Origin: Salinicola tamaricis | GTDB lineage: Bacteria > Pseudomonadota > Gammaproteobacteria > Pseudomonadales > Halomonadaceae | Assembly (NCBI RefSeq): GCF_003006155.1 | Contig: NZ_CP023559.1 | Coordinates: 3,286,001 to 3,350,000 of the forward strand | Length of the DNA stretch: 64,000 nucleotides | Reading direction: 5' to 3' | Part shown: positions 57,387-64,000 of the stretch, one piece after another | Numbering within the stretch: the first letter of the stretch is position 1 | Layout of the letters: each line of letters starts with the position of its first letter | The notes under the pieces: model-generated | What the model was told of the DNA's origin: nothing | Seen by the model: only the letters and a program-made list of their open reading frames with translations | Database searches by the model: none | Program-made: the position numbers and the translations under genes

Positions 57387-58633
57387 TGCGCAGCGTGAAT
57401 TCGCTCGATGCGGTGCTGGCACCGCGTCTGGCCGAGCAGCGCGCGCGGGTGCGCTATCGACAGCGCCACACCACCGGCGGCGTGGGCCCGCGGGTTCGTC
57501 GCGACGGCCGCGACTGGCTCAATGTCTGCAGTAACGATTATCTGGGGCTGGCCGGTGATCCGCGCCTGGCCGAAGCGCTCGCCGTGGGCGCCCGGCGTTT
57601 CGGCGTAGGCGGCGGTGCCTCGCACCTGGTGTGTGGCCACAGCGAAGCGCACGAGGCGCTGGAGCGGCGGCTGGCGGCCTGGACCGGCTGCGAACGGGCG
57701 CTGCTCTTCTCCAGCGGCTATCAGGCCAATCTCGGTGTGATCTCGGCGCTGCTGGGGCGTGGCGATATCGCGCTGCATGACCGCTTGAATCACGCCTCGT
57801 TGCTCGACGGTACGCGCCTCGCCGGAGCCCGGCTCGAACGCTTCACGCATGGCGATGCCGCGGCCTGCGAGACGCGGCTGGCAGCGCTCGGCAGCGGGCG
57901 CCGCCGGCTGGTGATCAGCGACGGCGTCTTCAGCATGGACGGCGACTGTGCCGACCTGAACGCGCTGGTGACCCACTGCGAGCGTCACGACGCCTGGCTG
58001 ATGGTCGACGACGCCCACGGCCTCGGTGTGTTGGGTGAACACGGGGCGGGCACCCGTGAAGCCCAGGGGCTGGCGCCGGGGCGGGTGCCGATCCTGGTCG
58101 GCACCCTGGGCAAGGCGCTGGGCACCCATGGTGCCTTCGTCGCCGGCAGCGAGACGCTGATCGAAGCGCTGATCCAGTTCGCCCGGCCCTATGTCTACAC
58201 CACCAGCCTGTCGCCGGCGCTGGCCTGGGCCACCCTGACCAGTCTGGATATCGTGCGTGACGAGCCGGAGCGCCGCGCCCATCTGCAGGCACTGATCGCG
58301 CGCTTTCGCCAGCACAGTGCCGACCTTGCCGAGGTCGGCCTCTCACCGCTGCCCTCGGCCACACCGATCCAGCCGCTGCAGATCATGCAGCATGGCGAAG
58401 GGGCCAACGAGGCCACGGCGCTGGCATTGGCCCAGGCGCTGGAAGCGCGTGGTATCTGGTGCAGCGCGATCCGCCCGCCGACGGTACCGGTGGGTAGCGC
58501 GCGCCTGCGCATCACCCTGAGTGCGGCCCATGAGCTGGCCGATATCGACCGCCTGGGTGAAGCGCTCCATGACGCTGCGCGCCAGGTCATCGGGCAGGGC
58601 GGGGCGGTGGTGGCGCCGAGGGCACCGGCATGA
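57386..58633 (+). CDS. bioF: 8-amino-7-oxononanoate synthase
   Basis: A 415-residue PLP enzyme condensing pimeloyl-ACP with alanine. Landmarks: CSNDYLGLAGDPRL, FGVGGGASHLVCGHSEAHEALE, MVDDAHGLGVLGEHGAGT and the PLP lysine in GTLGKALGTHGAFVAGS. Slightly longer than E. coli BioF (384) owing to the ends. Overlaps bioB by 1 nt and the following hydrolase by 4 nt (ATGA). Confidence 0.95.
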   Translation: MRSVNSLDAVLAPRLAEQRARVRYRQRHTTGGVGPRVRRDGRDWLNVCSNDYLGLAGDPRLAEALAVGARRFGVGGGASHLVCGHSEAHEALERRLAAWTGCERALLFSSGYQANLGVISALLGRGDIALHDRLNHASLLDGTRLAGARLERFTHGDAAACETRLAALGSGRRRLVISDGVFSMDGDCADLNALVTHCERHDAWLMVDDAHGLGVLGEHGAGTREAQGLAPGRVPILVGTLGKALGTHGAFVAGSETLIEALIQFARPYVYTTSLSPALAWATLTSLDIVRDEPERRAHLQALIARFRQHSADLAEVGLSPLPSATPIQPLQIMQHGEGANEATALALAQALEARGIWCSAIRPPTVPVGSARLRITLSAAHELADIDRLGEALHDAARQVIGQGGAVVAPRAPA

Positions 58634-59520
58634 CGTCCACAGCTCGCCAGTTGGCTGGTCGGCATCTCGCTGATGCGTACCCGGATGACCCTCGCCCGAC
58701 CGCCTTGCCAGTACCCGACCGGAGCGATTCCCGGCAGCTGGTGATTCTGCCCGGCTGGGCGTTAGGCGTGACGCCACTCGAGCCGCTGGCAGACGCGCTG
58801 CACCAGGGTCTGCCCGGCTGGGAGATCACGCTGCTCGACTACGCCATGCTCACATGCCCCGAGGGCGAACGCCTGGCCAGGCACGACGCCGATGCCTGGC
58901 TGGCGGCGCTCGAGCGTGCGCTGCCGGATGGTGCCTGGCTGTGCGGCTGGTCACTCGGCGGCATGCTCGCCAGCGCGCTGGCGGCTCGGCGCGGCGAACG
59001 GGCTCCTGGTCTGATTACGCTCGCCGCCAATGCCAGCTTCGTGACGAGGCGAGGCTGGCCTGCAGCGATGGCGGCGGAAACCTTCGCGGCTTTCCGCCTG
59101 GGTTTTGAGCGCGCGCCGGCGCGTACTCTCGAGCGCTTTGCTCAACTGGTCGCCCAGGGCGGTGAGCCGCACCGGGCGGGGAGTGCCCGCTTGGCCCGCG
59201 AGCTCGCTGCCGCCTGTGCGCAGACGCCGCGAGATCAGGCACTGGCAGGGCTTTCGCTGCTCGAGACACTGGACCTGCGCGAGACGCTGGGGCAGCTGAC
59301 CGCGGCCCAACTGCATCTGTTCGCCGCCGACGATGCGCTGGTGCCCGGTGGCGCCTGTCAGGCCGTCGCCGACTGCCTGCCGGCCTCCGGCCGCGCCGAG
59401 CGGATTGCGGCGGCGGGCCACGCCTTTCCACGCGAACGGGCCAGCGAGACCGCCGCGCGAATGGTGGCTTTCATTACCTCGCATCGCCTCGAACACGCTG
59501 ATGTGGGGAGCCGGCCATGA
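58630..59520 (+). CDS. bioH: Pimeloyl-ACP methyl ester esterase
   Basis: A 296-residue alpha/beta hydrolase that releases the methyl group from pimeloyl-ACP methyl ester. The triad is visible: nucleophile Ser in CGWSLGGMLAS, Asp in FAADDALVP, His in AAGHAFPRE; an oxyanion-loop VILPGWALG sits at the start. It is longer than E. coli BioH (256) by an N-terminal 35 residues. Unlike in E. coli, where bioH is unlinked, it is embedded between bioF and bioC, with 4-nt overlaps on both sides. Confidence 0.87.
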   Translation: MTSTARQLAGRHLADAYPDDPRPTALPVPDRSDSRQLVILPGWALGVTPLEPLADALHQGLPGWEITLLDYAMLTCPEGERLARHDADAWLAALERALPDGAWLCGWSLGGMLASALAARRGERAPGLITLAANASFVTRRGWPAAMAAETFAAFRLGFERAPARTLERFAQLVAQGGEPHRAGSARLARELAAACAQTPRDQALAGLSLLETLDLRETLGQLTAAQLHLFAADDALVPGGACQAVADCLPASGRAERIAAAGHAFPRERASETAARMVAFITSHRLEHADVGSRP

Positions 59521-60335
59521 GTGCCCTGGTGGACACCCCACGGCTGGCACGCCAGCGGCGTATCGCCAGCGGCTTCTCTCGTGCCGCGAGCAGCTACGAC
59601 GCTGCGGCGGGGCTGCAGCGTGAGGTGGCCGACACGCTGCTGGCGCGGTTGCCCACTGATTGCCCCACGGCGACGGTGCTGGATATCGGCTGTGGCACTG
59701 GCTATGTCACCGCTGCGCTGGCACGGCGCTACGCCAGCACCACCCTGGGGCTGGATCTGGCCTCCGGCATGCTCGCGACCGCCCGTGCCAGCCATCCTGA
59801 GCTGGCCATTCGCTGGCTCGCGGGTGCGGCCGAACGGCTGCCGCTGGCGGCGGGCAGTGTCGATCTGATCGCCTCCAGCCTCGCTCTGCAGTGGTGCGAC
59901 TCGCTTGAGGCGGCGCTCGACGAGGCCTGGCGGGTGCTGCGCCCCGGTGGCCATCTCGCTTTTACCACGCTGTGTGACGGCAGCCTGCACGAGTGGCAGG
60001 GCGCCTGGCGCGCCGTGGATGACGGCGCCCACGTCAATCGCTTCCTGTCCGAGGAGACGCTCGCGGCCACCCTGGCGCGCCCCGGCTGGCGCTGGTGCCG
60101 GCATGAGGTCACGACCCGGCGCTGCTGGTATCCCGATCTGGCCGCGGCGCGTCAGGCGCTCAAGGCGATCGGCGCCAATACCGTGGTCGCTGCCACGTCT
60201 TCCTCCGCGCATGCGCTACGCGGGCTGACCGGACGCCAGCGGCTGGCTCGACTCGAGGCTGCATTCGAAGAATACCGAAGACCGGCCGGCATCCCGATCA
60301 GTTATCGTGTGGCTACGGTTGTGATGCAGCGTTGA
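59517..60335 (+). CDS. bioC: Malonyl-ACP O-methyltransferase
   Basis: A 272-residue SAM methyltransferase that starts the pimelate chain. The N-terminus RIASGFSRAASSYDAAAGLQREVADTL is typical of BioC; the SAM site is VLDIGCGTGYVTAAL, followed by AERLPLAAGSVDLIASSLALQWCDSL. It overlaps the esterase gene by 4 nt; bioD follows after 16 bp with its own AGGAAG ribosome site. Confidence 0.94.
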   Translation: MSALVDTPRLARQRRIASGFSRAASSYDAAAGLQREVADTLLARLPTDCPTATVLDIGCGTGYVTAALARRYASTTLGLDLASGMLATARASHPELAIRWLAGAAERLPLAAGSVDLIASSLALQWCDSLEAALDEAWRVLRPGGHLAFTTLCDGSLHEWQGAWRAVDDGAHVNRFLSEETLAATLARPGWRWCRHEVTTRRCWYPDLAAARQALKAIGANTVVAATSSSAHALRGLTGRQRLARLEAAFEEYRRPAGIPISYRVATVVMQR

Positions 60336-60351
60336 AGCGGAGGAAGCCCCC

Positions 60352-61053
60352 ATGCAAGCACTATTCGTCACCGGTACCGACACCGAAGTCGGTAAGACCT
60401 TCATTACTGCCGGTCTGATGGCGGCCGCGCGCCGGCGTGGCCTGAGCGTGGTCGGCGGCAAGCCGGTCGCCTCCGGCTGCGACCAGACCCGCGATGGCCT
60501 CAGGAACAGCGACGCCACCACCATCCTGGCCGAGTGCAATCCAGCGCTCGACTACGACAGCGTCAACCCGGTCGCCCTGGCACCGGCAATCGCCCCGCAT
60601 ATCGCTGCGCGTGAGGCGGGCATTGCGCTGGGGGTCTCGATGCTGGCCGAGCCGATGCGCGCGCTGCTCGCCCGCGGCGCCGATCTCACCGTCATCGAAG
60701 GCGCCGGCGGCTGGCGCGTGCCGCTCAACGAGCGCGAATCGATCTCCGATCTGGTGATCGAACTGGATCTGCCGGTGGTACTGGTGGTCGGCGTGCGCCT
60801 GGGCGCGATCAACCACGCCCGGCTGACGCTGGAGGCGATTCAGCGCGACGGCGTGAAGGTGGCCGGTTGGGTCGCCAACATTCTCGAACCCGATACCCCG
60901 CGCATGGAGGAGAACCTCGATGCGCTGGCGCACTGGCTCGGCGAGCACGGCGGCGCGCCCTGCCTGGGCGTGGTGCCCTGGCTGGAGACGCCGGACGCCG
61001 AGGCCACCGCCGACCTGCTCGACCTCGACGCGCTGCTCGGCAGCCTGAGCTGA
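60352..61053 (+). CDS. bioD: Dethiobiotin synthetase
   Basis: A 233-residue ATP-dependent carboxylase closing the ureido ring. The P-loop FVTGTDTEVGKTFITAGL and substrate Lys in GGKPVASGC are at the N-terminus; EGAGGWRVPLNERESISDLV is the conserved middle segment. Intact, full length. Confidence 0.95.
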   Translation: MQALFVTGTDTEVGKTFITAGLMAAARRRGLSVVGGKPVASGCDQTRDGLRNSDATTILAECNPALDYDSVNPVALAPAIAPHIAAREAGIALGVSMLAEPMRALLARGADLTVIEGAGGWRVPLNERESISDLVIELDLPVVLVVGVRLGAINHARLTLEAIQRDGVKVAGWVANILEPDTPRMEENLDALAHWLGEHGGAPCLGVVPWLETPDAEATADLLDLDALLGSLS

Positions 61054-61104
61054 GCCAGCGTAGCGGGCGGGGGCGGCGAGGTTTCACTCCGCAAGAGACG
61101 ACAC

Positions 61105-62454
61105 ATGAACCGTAACAGCGATTGGATGCAGCGCGACCTGGCCAGCCTCTGGCACCCGTGCACACAGATGAAGGACCACGAAACGCTGCCGGTGGTACCG
61201 ATTCGGCGTGGCAAGGGGGTGGGCTGGAGGATTTCGAGGGCCAGCGCTATCTCGATATTGTCAGCTCCTGGTGGGTCAACGTCTTCGGCCACGCCAACCC
61301 GCGCATCAATGCGCGGATCAAGGCGCAGCTCGACGAGCTCGAGCACGTGATTCTCTCCGGCTTCACCCATCAGCCGGTGATCGAACTCTCCGAACGCCTG
61401 GGGCGGTCGCGCCCGACGGGTTGGGACACTGCTTCTACGCCGACAAACGGCTCCTCGGCGATCGAAGTGGCGCTCAAGATAGCTACCACTACTGGCGCAA
61501 TGTCGGGAAGCCGCAGAAGCGGCGCTTTCTCACCATCACCAACGGCTACACGGCGAGACCCTGGGGGCGCTGGCGGTGGGAGATGTGGCGCTCTACACCG
61601 ACACCTACCGTTCGCTGCTGCTGGATGTGATCAAGGTGCCCGCACCGGATGGCTTCGGGCTGCCGAGGGAGCAGTGGGTCGAGCAGGCCCGGGCGCGTTT
61701 CGCCGAAATGGAACGGGCGCTGGCGCGCCACGCCGACGAGCTGGCGGCGGTGATCGTCGAGCCGCTGATACAGTGTGCCGGCGGCATGCGCATGTACCCG
61801 CCGGAGTACCTTACCTGGCTGCGTGAGGCCTGCGACCGCCATGGTGTGCAGCTGATCTTCGACGAGATCGCGGTCGGCTTCGGGCGTACCGGCACGCTCT
61901 TCGCCTGCGAGCAGGCCGGCGTACGCCCGGATTACCTGTGTCTCTCCAAGGCGCTGACCGGCGGCTATCTGCCGCTCTCGGTGGTGATGACCACTGACGA
62001 GATCTATGCCGCCTTCTACGACGACTACGAGACGCTCAAGGCGTTCCTGCACTCCCACAGCTACACCGGCAACCCGCTCGCCTGCGCCGCTGCGCTGGCC
62101 ACCCTGGATATCTTCGAGCAGGACGACGTGATAGCCGCCAACCGCCATAAGGCCGCACTGATGGGTCGCCTGGCGGAGCCGCTGCGTGACCACCCGCATG
62201 TGGGTGATGTGCGCCAGACCGGCATGGTGCTGGCGATCGAGATGGTCAAGGATAAATCCAGCCTCACCCCCTACGACTTCCGCGAGCGGCGCGGGCTGCG
62301 GGTCTTCCGCCACGCCATCTCCCGCGGTGTGATGCTGCGCCCGCTGGGCAACGTCATCTACTGGATGCCGCCCTATGTGATCAGCGACGAAGAGCTGGCG
62401 CTCGTCGCCGAGGTCACGCGGGAAGGGCTCGAGATCGCCACTGCCGACGCCTGA
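61105..62454 (+). CDS. bioA: Adenosylmethionine-8-amino-7-oxononanoate aminotransferase, frameshifted
   Basis: About 450 residues; converts KAPA to DAPA with SAM as amino donor. Begins MNRNSDWMQRDLASLWHPCTQMKDHE, as BioA does. The frame changes about five times between 61215 and 61560 (near 61215, 61405, 61450, 61485, 61555); between them WWVNVFGHANPRINARIK, GLGHCFYADNGSSAIEVALK and YHYWRNVGKPQKRRFLTITNGY can be read. From 61576 it is intact, with the PLP lysine in LCLSKALTGGYLPLS. The rest of the operon is intact, so errors are far likelier than loss of one step. Last gene of the operon. Confidence 0.9.
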
Positions 62455-62462
62455 CGCCCCCA

Positions 62463-62496
62463 AGCACTCCTCGTGTACCGAGGGGTGCTCTTTCTC
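62463..62496 (+). terminator. Rho-independent terminator of the bio operon
   Basis: Stem AGCAC-T-CCTCG / CGAGG-G-GTGCT with a TGTAC loop and a following CTTTCT tract, 9 bp after the bioA stop. Confidence 0.8.
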
Positions 62497-62520
62497 CATT
62501 ACCGCCTCTCCATTACCGCC
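62493..62520 (+). repeat. 14-bp direct duplication
   Basis: TCTCCATTACCGCC occurs twice in immediate tandem just after the terminator. Confidence 0.7.
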
Positions 62521-62784
62521 ATTCGCTCGCCAGTTCCCTCTCCAGTACCACCATTCGCCCACGATGCCCGTGCCGATAGATGACCCATGCCGGTGTCGCT
62601 ATGGGTACCAAGGCGCGTCCGACAAGGTGATATCGCGCCATCGCGTAGGAAATTAACGTCACGACGCTTGAAAATCGGCTAGCTCCTGCTCGACCAAGGT
62701 CGTAGAGGTATTGTCGCGTCCATGCCCGGTCGGTGTCGCTCGCTGCTGCGTGGCTATCCTGGCGTTGTGCTCACAAGGTCATGA

Positions 62785-62800
62785 TAAAACGCCTGTTTTA
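62785..62800 (+). promoter_or_regulatory. aceA palindrome 1: AAAAC-N4-GTTTT
   Basis: TAAAAC-GCCT-GTTTTA, perfect 6-bp arms. Its centre is 119 bp from that of palindrome 2. Core AAAC-N4-GTTT fits the PsrA-type box. Confidence 0.65.
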
Positions 62801-62903
62801 ATGTGCGTCTCTGCTTATGCAGCGTCAGCCGGGATTTTTGAAAAGCATTTTCACATTACTGGATGGGTCGGGGTCATATGTCATACATGACTACAAAAAC
62901 CGC

Positions 62904-62919
62904 AAAAACCGGCGTTTTT
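62904..62919 (+). promoter_or_regulatory. aceA palindrome 2: AAAAC-N4-GTTTT
   Basis: AAAAAC-CGGC-GTTTTT, perfect 6-bp arms. Midway between palindromes 1 and 3. Confidence 0.65.
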
Positions 62920-63025
62920 GGGTAAAAGCCTTACCCCCACGCCACCGAAGTACTGATTGTGGTGCTGTGCCCGAGGCTTCCATAGTGACCTTGCCGAACG
63001 ACGCTAGACGCAGCATTGATCGAAT

Positions 63026-63041
63026 TAAAACGCACGTTTTT
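63026..63041 (+). promoter_or_regulatory. aceA palindrome 3: AAAAC-N4-GTTTT
   Basis: TAAAAC-GCAC-GTTTTT, 5-bp perfect arms, 56 bp before the aceA start. Centre 122 bp from palindrome 2. Confidence 0.65.
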
Positions 63042-63097
63042 CGTCGTCACGATTTCGGCAGAGATAGTCACGAAGCCGACGCCCAAAGGAGTACAGC

Positions 63098-64000
63098 ATG
63101 TCTATCTACCAGAGTGACCTCGACGCATTGAAGCGATTGTGTCGCGAGCAGGAAGGACGCTGGGACAATATCAATCCCGAATCGGTTGCGCGTATGCGGG
63201 CGCAGAACCGCTTTCGTACCGGGCTGGATATCGCCCGCTACACCGCCTCGATCATGCGCCGCGACATGCGCGAGTACGACCGTGATCCGTCCCGCTACAC
63301 CCAGTCCCTGGGCTGCTGGCACGGGTTCATCGGTCAGCAGAAAATGATCTCGATCAAGAAGCACCACGGCACCACACAGGGGCGCTACCTCTACCTCTCC
63401 GGGTGGATGATTGCCGCTCTGCGCTCGGAATTCGGTCCCTTGCCGGATCAGTCGATGCATGAAAAGACCGCCGTGCCGGCGCTGATCGAAGAGCTTTACA
63501 CCTTCCTGCGTCAGGCCGATGCGCGGGAACTCACGCACCTTTTCCGTGAACTGGATCAGGCGCGCAAGCAGGGCAACGAGGTCGCCGCTCGGGGTGTGCT
63601 CGAAAAGATCGATAACTTCGAAACCCATGTGGTGCCGATCATTGCCGATATCGATGCCGGCTTCGGCAACGAGGAGGCCACTTACCTGCTGGCCAAGAAG
63701 ATGATCGAAGCCGGTGCCTGCTGCATCCAGCTCGAGAATCAGGTCTCCGACGCCAAGCAGTGCGGCCATCAGGACGGTAAAGTCACCGTGCCGCACGAGG
63801 ACTTCGTCGCCAAGATCAACGCCGTACGCCACGCTTTCCTGGAGCTGGGGGTCGATGAGGGAGTGATCGTCGCGCGGACCGACTCCCTGGGCGCCGGTCT
63901 GACCCAGAAACTGCCGGTGAGCAAGGAGCCGGGCGATCTGGCCCATCAGTACAACAGCTTCCTCTACACCGTGCCGATCTGCAGCGCCGACGATCTCGAC
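63098..64000 (+). CDS. aceA: Isocitrate lyase, 3' end beyond the window
   Basis: 301 residues of an expected 530 or so; cleaves isocitrate to glyoxylate and succinate in the glyoxylate shunt. ATG 63098 follows AAAGGAG at 7 nt and reads MSIYQSDLDALKRLCREQEG. Seen so far: WHGFIGQQKMISIKKHHG, PIIADIDAGFGNEEATYLLAK and the active-site loop SDAKQCGHQDGKVTVPHEDF, followed by IVARTDSLGAGL. This is the long type found in Pseudomonas and Halomonas relatives, not the 434-residue E. coli form. No stop is reached, which only reflects the window edge. Three palindromes upstream suggest dedicated control. Confidence 0.95.
   Translation, partial: MSIYQSDLDALKRLCREQEGRWDNINPESVARMRAQNRFRTGLDIARYTASIMRRDMREYDRDPSRYTQSLGCWHGFIGQQKMISIKKHHGTTQGRYLYLSGWMIAALRSEFGPLPDQSMHEKTAVPALIEELYTFLRQADARELTHLFRELDQARKQGNEVAARGVLEKIDNFETHVVPIIADIDAGFGNEEATYLLAKKMIEAGACCIQLENQVSDAKQCGHQDGKVTVPHEDFVAKINAVRHAFLELGVDEGVIVARTDSLGAGLTQKLPVSKEPGDLAHQYNSFLYTVPICSADDLD

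Larger units (their letters stand above)
62498..63097. other. 600-bp intergenic region between bioA and aceA
   Basis: No gene is supported here. The left half (62521-62760) is plain. The right half is the aceA control region with three palindromes of one format and AT-rich stretches, listed separately. The longest frame (62817-63131) runs into aceA out of frame and is not credible. Confidence 0.75.

Overview
The window is GC-rich gammaproteobacterial chromosome. Protein content and gene order best fit the Halomonadaceae (Halomonas, Salinicola, Kushneria or a relative): betIBA osmoprotectant genes with a choline-binding protein, a full biotin operon, the approximately 530-residue type of isocitrate lyase, a long-form FadE and tRNA-Asn in a tandem array. 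The family assignment is inferred from gene content only; no rRNA is present.

Layout. 1-2.8 kb: a truncated cobalamin riboswitch on the minus strand, a MotA/MotB-like pair and a glycerophosphodiesterase. 3.0-9.8 kb: a Fur-box-preceded ferric-siderophore uptake operon (TonB receptor, binding protein, two permeases, ATPase, FhuF-like reductase). 10-18.4 kb: a protein of unknown function, quinone oxidoreductase, SLC13-type permease with TrkA-C domains, RlpA, FadE (minus) and a membrane diguanylate cyclase. 18.4-26.2 kb: a palindromic intergenic element and an MdtABC-type RND pump operon (minus). 26.4-31.7 kb: betA-betB-betI (minus) diverging from choX at a BetI operator. 31.9-36.1 kb: tRNA-Met, a peptidase-regulator-transporter operon (ArgE-like/GntR/YfcC) and three identical tRNA-Asn genes. 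36.1-44.0 kb: an accessory-looking stretch with a DedA-PAP2-LssY fusion, a DUF347 membrane protein, an ArnT-like transferase, an orphan degenerate response regulator and a heptosyltransferase-like GT9 enzyme. 44.1-49.9 kb: AcuI-like reductase with its TetR regulator, and glutamate decarboxylase overlapping an AspT-type exchanger. 50-56.1 kb: idi, an EamA exporter, a sodium:solute symporter and alpha-glucan phosphorylase. 56.2-62.5 kb: bioBFHCDA behind two BirA-type operators. 62.5-64 kb: a regulatory region with three identical-format palindromes, then aceA, cut by the window end.

Themes. fadE and aceA share AAAC-N4-GTTT-type palindromes that resemble the PsrA fatty-acid regulator box, which would link beta-oxidation to the glyoxylate shunt. 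The 36-44 kb segment could be an envelope-lipid module in which an undecaprenyl-phosphate flippase-like DedA domain and a pyrophosphatase-like PAP2 domain sit in one chain next to a lipid-linked-sugar transferase.

Data quality matters for reading this annotation. At least eleven genes of conserved, normally intact families carry single-base frameshifts, some in housekeeping genes (bioA, fadE, glgP) and one as a compensated pair that scrambles only about 13 residues of the quinone oxidoreductase. I read nearly all of these as base-calling or assembly indels rather than pseudogenes, and give the full extent of each gene.
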